A stretch of 64,000 nt of DNA, taken from Eustoma russellianum. Taxonomy: Eukaryota; Streptophyta; Magnoliopsida; Gentianales; Gentianaceae. Below the pieces are notes generated by a model that saw only the letters and a program-made list of their open reading frames with translations, had not been told where the DNA came from and searched no databases. The DNA lies in contig AP025045.1 of assembly GCA_036186865.1 (NCBI GenBank), forward strand, positions 12,509,360-12,573,359, given 5' to 3'. This document shows, in pieces, positions 23,561-34,961 of the stretch. Each line of letters starts with the position of its first letter. The stretch's first letter is position 1. The position numbers and the translations under genes were made by a program.

Positions 23561-24889
23561 GTCTTGGTACATTTTGTTGGTTCCAGGATGGATAGACAAT
23601 CGAGAGTTGTGGGCTTCACAAAGAACTTCATTCCTTATATCTTCATCATTGGGTACGCACAGTCTTTCTCGAAACCACAAGCTATCATCATCCTTGACCT
23701 TAAACTCCCCAGATGGTTTCGTTCTCAACCTGTCCTTTATTTTCTTCAAATTTTCATCCTTTTCTTCACCCTCCTTAATCTTGTCAATTAGCGAAGGAAT
23801 CAGTACCATCTTTGCGAGCATGACCTCAATGGAATCAACCTCCTCAAGATCAAATTCTTCCATATCATGCTGCAAAGGTGGTTGACGCGGATGTCTTGTC
23901 TTTCTACTCAAAGCATCGGCAACTTTATTGGCTTTTCCTGGATGATACTGAATAGAAAGGTCGTAATCCTTCATCAACTCTAGCCATTTGAGTTGGCTCA
24001 TGTTTAATTCTTTTTGGGTGAAGAGGTACTTAAGGCTCTTGTGATCTGTGAAGATTTCGCACCTCTCACCGTACAAATAATGTCTCCATATTTTTAGGGC
24101 AAGGACTACGGCTGCTAATTCAAGATCATGTACCGGGTAATTTTGTTCAAATGGTTTTAGCTGTCTGGATGCATACGCGATCACTCGATCTTTCTGCATC
24201 AGTACATATCCAAGTCCATTCTTAGAGGCATCACTATACACCACAAAATTTTCACCCGGAATAGGTTGTGCCAAAACTGGGGCAGAGGTCAGCTTCTCTT
24301 TTAATTCAGTAAAACTCTTTTCACAATCGGAGGTCCATTCGAACTTGGTCTTTTTCTGTGTCAAACGGGTAAGAGGCATTGCAATTCGAGAAAACCCCTC
24401 AACAAACTTACGATAGTAGCCGGCGAGACCGAAAAAACTCCGTACTTCTGTAATGTTGGTCGGTCTTGGCCACTCTGTGATTGTCTCGATTTTCTTGGGA
24501 TCTACGGATATACCATCCTCAGATATCACGTGTCCCAGAAATGCTACACTACGTAGCCAGAATTCGCATTTACTAAATTTAGCATACAATTGTTTTCCCC
24601 GTAGGATGTCTAGGACGGTTCTTAAATGGGTCACGTGGGTCTCTTCATCAGGTGAGTAGATCAAGATATCGTCAATGAAGACTACCACGAACTTGTCCAG
24701 TTGCTCTTGAAATACTCGATTCATTAGATCCATAAACGCCGCGGGGGCGTTGGTCAGTCCGAATGGCATTACAAGAAATTCGTAATGTCCATAACGGGTT
24801 CTGAATGCAGTTTTCGGGACATCCTCAGCTTTGATCTTCAATTGGAAGTATCCCGAGCAAAGATCAATCTTACTGAAAATACGTGCCCC
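23561..24889 (-). pseudogene. Gypsy-1 reverse transcriptase (second exon) and RNase H
   Basis: This open region runs 24898 to 23147 on the minus strand. The RT catalytic motif FVVVFIDDILIYS (residues 70-82) is intact. RNase H follows (YSDASKNGLGYVL … FTDHKSLKYLF … KVADALSRK, residues about 217-335). Exon 2 starts at 24889 with the codons for GARIFSKID, right after a 70-bp intron-like insertion (24890-24959). Upstream RT sequence ends …DDLFDQLR at 24960. This part of the copy is well preserved. Confidence 0.9.
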
Positions 24890-24959
24890 ATACATCACGA
24901 TATTTTTAGGTAGTATTTACAATAGACTTATCATTGAAATAAAACTTTGAATCGCTTAC
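24890..24959 (-). other. Intron-like insertion 2 of Gypsy-1 (in RT), acceptor lost
   Basis: Minus strand, 70 bp, donor CGG|GTAAGC. It is AT-rich, has in-frame stops, and its length is not a multiple of three. Removing it joins …DDLFDQLR to GARIFSKID in frame. The acceptor position reads TAT|GGGG, where Gypsy-2 has CAG|GGGG at the same place and length, so the AG has been lost in this copy. Confidence 0.7.
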
Positions 24960-25801
24960 CCGAAGCTGATCGAACAGATCGTCGATCCTAGGCAATGGGT
25001 ACTTGTTCTTTATAGTGGTCTTGTTGAGTTCTCGATAATCTATACATAACCGCATACTTCCGTCCTTTTTCTTTACAAACAGTACGGGGGCACCCCAAGG
25101 CGAAACACTTAGGCAAATAAGTTTCTTCTCTAACAATTCACGTAACTATTTTTTCAACTCTTTTAGTTCCGTAGGTGCCATTCGATAGGGAGCCTTCGAT
25201 ATTGGCTCAGCTCCCGGAATTAGATTTATTTTGAAGGATATTTCTCGATCCGGAGGAAGACCCAGTAATTCTTCTGGAAATACATCTGGATATTCTTGGA
25301 ACATCAAGACTCGAGAAGGGTCGGAATGTGCTTGATCGACATTCATTGCATAAACGAGAAACCCTTCGTGTCCTTTCTTCAACGCCTTACTGGCACAAAT
25401 CGCATTTACATAAACGTTCTTGGGGCACTTCCTTAACTTTGATCCTCCTTGAAAGGTTACTTCTTTACGTGTGGGGTCCTTAAAAGTAACATGTTTTTCG
25501 TTACAATCGATATTGGAAAAATTCTTGGAGAGCTAATCCATCCCAAGAATCACATCGAAATCTGTCATGGGTATGGAAATTAAGTCAGCATCAAACCGGT
25601 GATCATCGAACTCAAGTTCGCAGTTTTTGAAAATATGGTGAGACACAAGCACCTGATCCCCAGCTGCTTGAACTCTATAGGGTGTATCACTATAGGTTGG
25701 GTTGTGCTCAATATTCTTTGCGAATTTCTTTGATATAAAGGAATGGTTAGCACCACTATCAAATAGTACATTAGCAGGTACTGAGCATACTAAAATAGCT
25801 C
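24960..25801 (-). pseudogene. Gypsy-1 protease and reverse transcriptase, first part
   Basis: The protease begins at 25801, directly after intron-like insertion 1, with GAILVCSVPANVLFDSGANHS: the D-S-G catalytic triad is intact. ILGMD follows, then a stop at 25533-25535 replacing the Trp of GMDWLS (TGG to TAG). The linker EYPDVFPEELLGLPPDREI and the RT N-terminus (RELLEKKLI … GAPVLFVKKKDGSMRLCIDYREL … YPLPRIDDLFDQLR) follow. A TAG at 25143-25145 sits where Gypsy-2 has Gln (KEQLREL). Both stops are single transitions. Confidence 0.9.
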
Positions 25802-25868
25802 CTGAACCATGCAAAATCTACTAAGCAACAGTAAGGCAACAATATTTTGCATAAAGTTTAGAATGTAC
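25802..25868 (-). other. Intron-like insertion 1 of Gypsy-1 (gag/protease junction)
   Basis: Minus strand, 67 bp, donor GCAG|GTACAT, acceptor GGTTCAG|GA. Reading straight through gives Gag ending V-A-G-T-F then TAA (25858-25860). Removing it gives …DVVAG joined to AILVCSVPANVLFDSG. The length is one more than a multiple of three, so removal is needed to keep the frame. Gypsy-2 has the same insertion at 41468-41552. Confidence 0.75.
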
Positions 25869-27093
25869 CTGCCACCACATCATTGGCCTCTTTGGCAGCT
25901 GCGTTTGTCATAGCATGAACTCTCGCATTAGTACGCTGACGCTGGTTCTTAGGTTGTTGCTGCTGTGGGGCCCCTTTCTCTGGGAAATCTTTGGCCATGT
26001 TCCCTACCTTTCCACACCCAAAGCATGTGGTTCCATTATCTGGATAATCTTTGAGGATGTGGCTCACCTTGCCACACCCGAAGCACTTTCCTGCCTAAAA
26101 GTAGCACTCCCCAACGTGACGCTTATTACAGTGAGGACAATTTGGGATAGCAGACTGCTGGCCCTGATTCTTTGACTAATTCTTTTGAGAACGACATTGA
26201 AACCGATTGTTTCCTTGTCGTCTTGGACCTTTTGAGTTCTGCCTTGCGGCTTTTTGGGACCCTCCATTCCCTGATGTTCCTCTTCCCCTTTTCTGTCCTA
26301 TCTCATCGCGGCGAATGATGTCCCTCTCTATTCGGTAGCAAGCGTCTAACAGTGCACCAAAATTTGTCGGGTTTGCATTGACCAACCAGGTACTGATTCT
26401 AGGGTTTAACCCTCTCTGAAACTTCAACATTTTATTTTCCTCATAGTTCATAGTAGATGGTTGAAATCTTCCCAGGGCTGTGAACTTGTTAGCATACTCT
26501 GCAACTACCATTCCTTGTTCTTGTACCAATGATTCAAACTCGTGTCTTTTCTGCAACTTGAGTGATGGTGGTATGTAAAATTTGTTGAATTCTTGGAGAA
26601 ATCTTTCCCATGGAATCAGCCTCGGCAGGGATTGCATATTGGCCTTCCACCACTGGTTGGCCTCCCCGAGTAGGAATGGCCTGACAGCCTGAGTCTTCAC
26701 TTCCTCGGGTGCTCGAATCAACTCAAAACAATTCTCTACCTCGTCTAACCATTTTCCAGCGATATCCGAGTCCGATTTTCCTTCGAATGGCGGGACATTA
26801 GATCTTTTCAACTTCTCAAAGTAGTATTGGGCATCCCTGACCGGCTCGTGCAGCTGAGGAGCATTCTCCTGTAGCATTACTTGACCGATTTGTGTTACGG
26901 TCTGGCAGAAATTCTGGAAGGCATTAATATTCGGAATCATTTATGGTAAAGGCCCCTGGGGTTGGGGGATGTTCTGAGCCGGAGGCGGATTTTGACCTTG
27001 TGGTGGTGGTGATGGAGGAACCTGGGCAGGTGGAGGAATAGGCTCCTGCACCTCCGGTCTGGCTCTGGCAGGTCTGCCTCGTGGTCGTGCCAT
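25869..27093 (-). pseudogene. Gypsy-1 gag with mutated zinc knuckles
   Basis: The start ATG at 27093 opens MARPRGRPARARP and a Pro/Gln-rich leader, as in Gypsy-2. A TAA at 26941-26943 breaks it just before MIPNINAFQNF. The gag core (Retrotran_gag: PPFEGKSDSDIAGKWLDEVE … FLLGEANQWWKAN … FNKFYIPPSLK) is open from 26940 to 26176. A TAG at about 26173-26175 and another near 26094 follow. Two CCHC knuckles are damaged: CFGCGKVSHILKDY has Tyr for the last Cys, and CFGCGKVGNMAKDF lacks both His and the last Cys. It forms the particle shell and packages RNA when intact. Confidence 0.9.
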
Positions 27094-27385
27094 CTGGATT
27101 ATGCAGTGTCGGGGTTTTATTCAGGGTTGGAGTGTCATAATAAGTGACAGAATTTAATTCATAATCCAATGAAATTTCTAAGTGGGCATGCAAGTAGATA
27201 CATTATGAATTATATTCTATAAAATGTCGGCGACTAGGGTTTTATCATTAGATCGAAACCCTAATTTCCAGTCTAAGTCATCCTAGTCTAAGGTCAACTC
27301 ACATCTAGGATCATGACTTAGATCGAAAATCAAACTTAGTTTGCTAAAATCATACCTTAATTCTATATTCTGCCCGGATGTAGAG

Positions 27386-27403
27386 CCTCAGCTCTGATAC
27401 CTC
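27386..27403 (-). promoter_or_regulatory. Gypsy-1 primer binding site (Met tRNA), one-base variant
   Basis: The minus strand reads GGAGGTATCAGAGCTGAGG next to the 5' LTR end, against GGTGGTATCAGAGCTGAGG in Gypsy-2. The first T of the standard TGGTATCAGAGC has become A. Confidence 0.85.
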
Positions 27404-27404
27404 C

Positions 27405-30400
27405 TGTAGCGCCTCGCACCCCAGCCTAGCTGGATACGGTGCCCCCGCCGTACTTCACTACGGAGAGTACCAGACGTCAGTCCATAACATATCAAAGTCC
27501 AGAATAAAATATGTGGACTTTCATGTTTACACGTCAACAAGTAAGCAAAACCGTGGCAGAATAAAAACTTTTTAAAGTAAAAGCGTCTAAACATCCATCA
27601 TCAGTTTTACAGACATGTTCATAATAAACGGAAATCCAAAAGTCAATCTTTCCAACATTAATTCATAAAAGTTCATCAATCACTTCCATCATAGCAGAAA
27701 TCCTTAAATCATCCTCCTCTCGCTCTTCTATGAATAAGAAACCCTAGGTTCGTCTTCAATCCACTCGACCCTATTTCCTGCGGGTTCTGGGATGAAAAAT
27801 AAGGGGGTGAGTGACAACGTCACCAGCAAGTAAACCATAAATAATCGTGAATTAAATGGAAAGTACATACAAGAACCGAACCCCAAATTTCTGTTTAGAG
27901 ACATACCTGACCTTCCATACAATATCCGTAAGTAACTAGCTCACAACTTACTAAAGATCATAACTTATTTAAAGATCATAACTTAAGAGCTATCAAGTCA
28001 TAGCATCTTAGTCTAGATAATATTGTAACAAATACTCGGCTAATCATGTAATGCAACATGCATGAGTATGCACATGTGATGCATCGTGATAAACATAAGG
28101 ATAAGTTCTTTCGTTCTTTCTTTCGAAACATCATCATCAATAAAACAAGAGAGTGTTCAGATCTATTCTCTCCGGATCTGAGACGGTCATATTCTTCTCT
28201 TCGAATCTATTATTTCTGGATTCGAAAATCACATCATCAATCATAATCATCAGGTCTATTCTCTCCAGGCCGGTACGTTCATAGTCGTCATAATCATGTC
28301 TATTCTCTCTGGGCCTGTATGGTCATAATCATCATAATCAAGTCTATTCTCTCCGGGCCTGAACGGTCATAATCATCAAACCAATTAACCCCGGATCTGA
28401 AGCGGGTCATGCTGGCAAGAAATATACGGTACCGAGGGAAAGCGTTCTTTTCAAAACGAAATCTTTTCTTTTAAAAACGCTTTTTCATCATTCTTTGTAA
28501 TAAAATCAGTTTCATAAATAATGTAAGTGATGATGATGCAATGTATGACATGTACCATGCGATTCGTGACATGATGCGTTACATACATACAAGTACAACC
28601 TTATTCTTTGGGTTGGAAAAATTTCCAGAATTATCGTTCCGTTTGTACACTCTCAAAACCTCATGTTTTAGGCCCATTATCATGATTTCTTGTCATACAT
28701 ATGCTCAAGGGTGTCTTTTCTACTTGTCATAAAATTTTCGTAACGTTTTGAGATATGTAAGACCCTTAAGCAAATAAATTACCAAACAGGGTACTGCTGA
28801 ATTCAGCAGTGCAGTACCCTTCTTTCACCTTTCTTTTAAGCCTAATAAATTTATTTAATTTGGTCCAAACCTGAAGAAACACTGTAAACATGCCAATAAA
28901 TATTGTGCATAAGCCCAAGCCGATTAAACAGGTCTAAATCACAAGAACGAAGGCCCCAATTAGTTTCGTAATTTCGGCCCAGTTTTCCAGTTTAGTAGTG
29001 TTCGCTTTACTTCCGTATTTACCCCTTCAAATTATTATTCCAGACTGATTAATTTACATGGACATTCTCAACTGTGTCCTAAGTCATTGCCATAAAATTT
29101 TCGGAGTAACATAATAACTTTCAAGTGGTCTTTTATTCATCTTTCGAAAACGGGTACATGCTGATTTTTGGAGTGGTCAGCTTTACTACGAAATTTATTG
29201 TGACCAAAACGTAAGTCCTTTTTCAAAAATTCCAACTTACAGGCTTAGTAAACACATAGAGATAGCATCCTATAAAAAATCAGCCCATTTGCATATTTCT
29301 AAGGTCTATGTTCGGGTCAATCAATACACCACTTAAATTCTGTCCAGTCCAGTAAATTTCAGCTTGACCAGTTTTACTAAAAATTCCATTAAGGATAAAC
29401 CACAACTTATTTTACCAAAATTCCAACTCTCATACTTACTACATACATAGATCTAATGTCATACCAAAAATCCGCTTAATTTCATACTCCTAAGATCCAT
29501 TTTCAGGTCAGACAAACCGTCACATTATTCTGCCCTGTTCCAGTATTCCTATTCTTGTCACTTTTCCTTACTAAAGGTGTTCCAAGTTGAGTTATTCTTC
29601 ACGAATGGCTTACTAATTATCAAATACACCAAATAGTATAAACTTTGGAGGTTCTAAGACATGCTAAAGGTCATCTACAAATTACTTCAAAAACAGTTTG
29701 AAGTCACACATAACACACCTTGTTCTTGCATCTTTTGTTCATAATAAAATCTATTCTTGGTATAATTAGTGTATACGTACCATACCCCCAAGACAGCCCG
29801 TTTCATACACATACAAGGGCTTAAATCATATTTCCATAATGAACATATTACACCTAAGTTATAAAGCATACATCTTGTACACATCCTTTACCCCACAAGT
29901 TACAATCTAACCCAAGAACCACATTTATCCCTCATTTTTGTCCAACCGTCCCCCTCACATGTCAAAGAAGAAAACTTTGCCACATTCATCTTAGATTAAC
30001 ATCATATTCATACTTAAAAAGAGCAAAGATTCCACCTTTGAAGAAAATCTCATACATGCAAGCCACTTATCTTAGAAACCGAAAGTTTCATGCTTCAAAC
30101 TTATCATTTCACATATAAGATTAAAACTTAGTAACATCTAGACATTCAAGCACATGCTTTCACACACAAGTCATGAACATTTATAGTATACTTACCTTTT
30201 TCAAGCTTACACCTTTCCTTAGCTTGGAATGTGTATGGAATGAGTGAAGTCTTCCTCCTCTTCACTACATATTCCCCACGGTTTAGAGGAGGAAAAGAAC
30301 AAACATTAGCTTTTATCTCAAGTACAAGATAGAGTTAAATGGAGGCTTAGATGGTCTTACCAAAGTGATTTTTGGAGGTGGAGATGGTCCTAACCAACCA

Positions 30401-31446
30401 AAGGTCAACCTTCCTTAGTTCTTCAAAATTCTTCTCTTAGTGACTCCTTGAAGGTCATGGTTCCAACAAGAAACAAGGATGTCTTGTGAGCTTTACCATG
30501 TAAAACATAAAACACTCTTAAGGAGTTTAGAGTGCACTCACCTAGACCAAGTTTGCACTTGGAGGACTCTTGAATCTTCTTGTTTCCCTTCTTGCCGTGT
30601 GCTTTGGAGAGAAGAGAGGAAAAGTTTCTTACTCTTTGTGAGTTCTTGAGGGTTGAGATTAAGAGAGAGTTCTAGGGTTTTCTTGGAGCAAGTTTTCTTC
30701 ACTTAGGCTAAGGGGTTAGCCGTTGGAAGCAAGAGAAGGAATAAGGGGTTACCATGGCATGGTTAGGATAATTAACTTTAGTTACTTTAGCTAATCAAGG
30801 TTAATTTATGACTAATTTGTGTTACTTTATCCAATCATAGTTACTTTTAGGCTAACTTGAGTTGCTTTAACCTTGTGGTTAATATAAAGTAACCATGGTA
30901 AGGTTTGAAATTCTCCTTGGTTAACCATAGTGGGGATCCGACGGTTAGGGCCTTAAATGTCCTTTACCATGCTTAATTCTCTTTAATGAAAAGCTATGCG
31001 GGTAGTTTCCCCATTTTTAATTAATTATTTCCCCTTTTTTTCTTCCTAAAATATAATTAGGAAAAATTATGATCCTCCTTGGACACATAGGGCCGAAACT
31101 TTGTGGGAGTTGGGGAAAAATTGCCCCACCACTTAAAATGGTTTAATTGCTATTTGGGCTTATTTAAAGAAGGCTCTTATGATTAGCCTTCTTTTAATTT
31201 GAAAGAAAACCTTCTAAGGCCCTTTATTTATCCTTGTGGCCGAAATCTCCTAGGCCCTTAGGGGTGAATTGGCCACTTCACATAGTCCATACTTCATGCT
31301 TGAATTATTATACAATATTTTCCTTAACCCGAATCTAATTGAAGAAGTAATCATAAAACTAAATAAATTTTACTTGAAGATGCAACTTTTCATAAATTCA
31401 CTTAGACAAGTCTCAAGTACAATGTGATGCCTCGTTGGGTACAACA
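27405..31446 (-). repeat. Gypsy-1 5' LTR (right copy)
   Basis: 4042 bp, TGTAGCGCCTC to GGGTACAACA. It is collinear with 18447-22322 with scattered substitutions. It contains the expanded 44-bp array at 28157-28380. The minus-strand end abuts the PBS. No gene is supported in it. Confidence 0.95.
28157..28380. repeat. 44-bp tandem repeat array in Gypsy-1 right LTR
   Basis: Three units begin caggtctattctctcc (28251), catgtctattctctct (28295) and caagtctattctctcc (28339), exactly 44 bp apart. They are preceded by a diverged unit at about 28159. The paired LTR has two (19172-19258). Confidence 0.85.
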
Positions 31447-32658
31447 AAGTAAGCAAGAGCTTAATGATCATCCAATGAGGAGTTCCCAAGTAAGCAAGAA
31501 AATGTCACAACGATGCAATATACTCTTTCAAGGACTTCGAAGATAATTTTCAAGAGGAAGAGAAGGCAAGAGGGGGGCGGCCACTATGGATAAAAAGGAA
31601 AGAAGAGAGCAAACAAAATACAAGTCTTGCAAATTCAAGTGCTAAAAACATTTTTAATCTCCTTCTTTCTACACTTCTTTCTTTCTTATCTCTAAAAGCC
31701 TATTGTATTCATATTCATACATCTTGAATAGGCTTCTTACATACCACCATATACTCTTTATTGTTGTAAAAGATTGATCAAGGTGTGATCATCTTGCATT
31801 CGCAAGGTGGTGGTGTTCGTGATCGTTGTAATCGTTTACAAGGTCTGTAAAGGGTTGGAGTTGGTGTGTAACTCCAACAACCCTTTGAAGTAAGGTGTTA
31901 TTTGTGTTTTGTGATTAGTGCTGACCGAGGAAGGTGTCCTCGAAGACTGGAGTAGGTTGATTTAACCGAATCAGTATACAATTCCTTGTGTTCTTTACTT
32001 TTAGAACTTACTTTAAGTTTCCAACACAGTGCATCATTTTTATCATGTTCTTACAAATAGTAAACGAATTTCAAAAATCATGAAACTTTCAGGAAACATA
32101 GCCATACGTCCTAAGGTTCTTTTGGCATAAGTTTCAACCTTTTTGGACATATATAAGTCATCCAAACGTCTAAAGTTCTGAGACTAGTGCAGTCTGATTT
32201 TCAGGCTTGCAAAGGTTGAGACTTTGAACGTATTTGACTAACTTTCCAAAGGAATTTTTCAAAACTGTTTCAACCCAATTAAATACACCTAAAAAAGAGT
32301 TAGTCATTAAATTTTCAGATCATTTGGAGTTACGGTTAAATAGGAATTATTTTTTCAAATCAGACTACTGTTTCTGGCAGATTTGCACAATCTGACCATC
32401 AACAATTGTTAAAGGGGTTAAAGGGTGAATTTTAATCTGATATTTTTAGGAGATACTCAAAACATCGGTGGATAAGAGCTCTCCAAATTTCAGAATTTTT
32501 GAAGACCTGTAACTTAGTTTTCAAAACGTTTAAAAACAGGTTCTGAAAATAGAAACTGTTTTCAGAAGTTGGGTTTTTGGTTTAAAACACTTTTATAAAC
32601 CACATTTTCCGCACCCACTATTCAACCCCCCTTCCAGTAGTAACTTACAGATCCTACA
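31447..32658 (+). repeat. SIRE-like 5' LTR, right part
   Basis: It starts with the second copy of the Gypsy-1 target duplication (AAGTA, 31447-31451) and continues the LTR interrupted at 18446. It matches 52880-54089 and ends CCTACA. Near the end a 'gaggaaggtgtcctcgaagactgg' region can pair on itself, a stem often seen in the R-U5 part of such LTRs. Confidence 0.95.
31583..31600 (+). promoter_or_regulatory. Candidate LTR promoter (TATA-like) in SIRE-like LTR
   Basis: CTATGGATAAAAAGGAAAG follows a GC-rich 'ggggggcggcc' block. It is kept at 53008-53026 in the 3' LTR, and a variant (attaaaaagaag) is in the solo LTR near 6440. Position before the R-U5-like end suits a core promoter. No direct evidence of transcription. 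Confidence 0.3.
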
Positions 32659-32660
32659 AG

Positions 32661-32671
32661 TGGTATCAGAG
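32661..32671 (+). promoter_or_regulatory. SIRE-like element primer binding site
   Basis: TGGTATCAGAG lies two bases after the 5' LTR end CCTACA. It is complementary to the 3' end of plant initiator tRNA-Met and primes minus-strand DNA synthesis. Confidence 0.9.
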
Positions 32672-32714
32672 TACAGGAACACTCACAACTAAAGGATCCA
32701 ACGATTTAAGTGAG

Positions 32715-34160
32715 ATGGCAACCACAAACTTCAAAACCGAGCAAGAAGGTATGTCCAGTCAAAGGCCTCCTCTCTTTGACAGTGAGTCTTTTATTCAATG
32801 GAAGTTAAGAATGAAACTTTTTCTTATGGCTATTGATATTGATCTTTGGTCCATTATAGAAGATGGTCCATTTGTTCTATCAAAATTATCCACTGTAGAT
32901 GAAGTCACACTAGACGTTGTTAAGCCTAAACAAGAGTATACTAGTGATGATAAAAAGAGACTGAGCATGAATGCTAGAGCCATGCAATTGATTCTAAATG
33001 GACTAAGTAAAAGTGAATCTAGCTATGTTTCAAATTGTTCTAGTGCTCAAGAAATGTGGAGAATTCTTGAAATGGAACACGAAGGCACTAGTCAAGTAAA
33101 AGAGTCCAAAATTAACATGCTTATGTCCACACTCGAGTCATTTAAATTACTGCCAAATGAATCTATCGTTAATATGGATCTTCGCTTGACTAATATTTAC
33201 AATTCTCTTGAGTCTCTTGGCAAAACCTTCTCGATGCAGGAAAAGGTACAAAAGGTGTTACGAAGCCTTCCATCCGAGTGGGACCATAAATTAACGGCCA
33301 TAGAAGAAAGAAAAGAAATTAAATCAATTAAGATGGAGGAACTAATTGGATCACTTAAGGTATATGACAACAAACTCACCATAAGGAAATCGGAATCATC
33401 ATCAAAACAAGGTAAGACTATTTCATTTAAATCAAATGAATACGTCTCTACTTATTCCGATCACGTAGATGATAGTGATTCTGAATCAGACAACGACGAT
33501 TTAATTTTACTGGATAAAGGCTTGAGAAAATTCATGAGAAAGTCATTTAAAAACAAACCTAAGGCTACTTCGACTAAAAGAAATAAGAACAAGACAAATG
33601 ACAAGGATGTTAAATATTACGAATGCGGTAAACTTGGACATCTATCACATGACTGCCCTAATAAGGACAAGAAAACAAACAAAACCCCTGACAAGGATCG
33701 GACCAAAAATAGACTCGTCTCAGAACCTAAGCAAAGGAAACGAGCTCTCAAGGCCTCCACTTGGAGTGATACGTTTGATTCCGAGACTGATACAGAAGAG
33801 GAGACTGCACAAGTATGCTTTGTATTCAAAGCATCAAACGAGGTATCTTCTGACTCTGATTCTGACTCGGAGCCTTCTTATGATGATCTTTTCAGTCAGT
33901 ATTTAGAATTACATAAATTTACTAAGACTCTCGCGAAAGAAAAGAAGCAATTAATTGAAGACAAGAAGTTGTTAGAATCTTCTAACGAGAATCTTGTCGC
34001 TCAATTAAATGATTCAAAAGAACAGTCTTCATGCATCATTAACGCATTAAAGACAGAGATCTCATCATTGACCACTCATAATAATGAAATGAAATCCAAG
34101 ATTTCAAATTTGAAATCAAGGAATACGGATTTAGAGAAGATGATGAAACATTTGATATAG
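32715..34160 (+). pseudogene. SIRE-like gag, 481-residue open frame with a damaged zinc knuckle
   Basis: The ATG at 32715 lies 43 bp after the PBS, a normal leader. The frame is fully open to 34160. Residues 18-235 form a UBN2-type gag (PPLFDSESFIQWKLRMKLFL … KRLSMNARAMQLILNGL … QVKESKINMLMSTLESFKLL). The single zinc knuckle reads YYECGKLGHLSHDC (residues 300-313): the first Cys is Tyr, so zinc binding is probably lost. Two acidic/Ser patches and a C-terminal Leu/Lys coiled coil (about 400-478) follow. The frame may be complete or truncated by the TAG; in related elements gag continues towards protease. Confidence 0.85.
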
Positions 34161-34960
34161 GATCTAACATACTAGATCGTATTATCTATCGCAAAAAATG
34201 ATAGTGATAAAACCAGATTAGGATACATTGATACAAATGATGTATCAATTAAACCAACTAAATTCGTCTTGTCTACGAAAGTAGACACACGTAAAGCAAA
34301 CGTGGCGTCTAAGATGACGCAAAAAGACCCCTCTCCCCTCATCTCATCATACTTCTTCTTCATATCATGCGAAATATAATTATGTGCCATATAGATATGA
34401 AAACAATCAAGTGATGCACACACGACATTCATTTCATCCATCTAGATCACGCACTATACACACCAACACAAGGACATATCAAAAACGTACTCCATATAAT
34501 GCATATAACGGAGTTCTTGGCCAAAGGCCTAAAGTCCACTCACCACATGTCTACTACATTGCTCCTTCATCTACATTCTTAACATTTGCTAGACCGAGAA
34601 GGATCACCCAAGTATGGGTACCGAAAGGTACTTTTACTAAGAGGTGAATAACTAACTCGTAAGGACCCAAAATTAAAAGGGTACCTAAATCACTTTTGTA
34701 CATTGTAGGGAACCCACACATCAAAAGATACATCTATCAAATGGTTCCTTGACAGTGGTAGCTCGAGGCACATGACGGGTGACCCGAGCTTGTTCACAAA
34801 GTTAAAGAAGGTCACAAAAGGCGGATCCGTGACCTTTGGAGACAATAATGAAGGCAAGATCATCGAAAAAGGTACAATTGGAAACCCAAGCACCCTTCAA
34901 ATCTCCAACGTCTTTTTGGTAAGCAACTTATCCTATAATCTTCTTAGACAATGGTTTTGA
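34161..34960 (+). pseudogene. SIRE-like gag-pol linker and aspartic protease, shifted frames
   Basis: The region continues after the gag stop through three frames. A segment at 34384-34647 keeps RPRRITQVWVPKGTF, the linker typical before SIRE proteases. The protease frame 34712-34960 has IKWFLDSGSSRHMTGD, so the DSG catalytic site is intact. VTFGDNNEGKI and LQISNVFLVSNLSYNLL follow to a stop at 34960. The first 220 bp after gag (34161-34383) hold no recognisable domain. Confidence 0.8.
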
Positions 34961-34961
34961 T

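Larger units (their letters stand above)
18447..31446 (-). mobile_element. Gypsy-1: Ty3/gypsy chromodomain (Tekay/Del-like) element, reverse strand
   Basis: Exactly 13,000 bp, flanked by the perfect target duplication AAGTA (18442-18446 and 31447-31451). LTRs are 3876 bp (left, 3') and 4042 bp (right, 5'). Minus-strand order is PBS, gag, protease, RT, RNase H, integrase, chromodomain, PPT: gypsy order with a C-terminal chromodomain. It sits inside the SIRE-like 5' LTR. It has two conserved intron-like insertions (25802-25868 and 24890-24959), discussed in the findings. It is inactive as read, with stops at 26941, 26173, 25535 and 25143 and frameshifts near 23210 and 22600. Confidence 0.95.

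Noticed and set aside
28157..28380. 44-bp units as a CRISPR array or satellite
   Set aside because: Units are directly adjacent with no unique spacers, lie within an LTR, and there are only a few copies.
33197..33382. Minus-strand frames inside SIRE-like gag (also 32795-32983 and 33617-33829)
   Set aside because: They are shadows of the forward gag frame with no domain.
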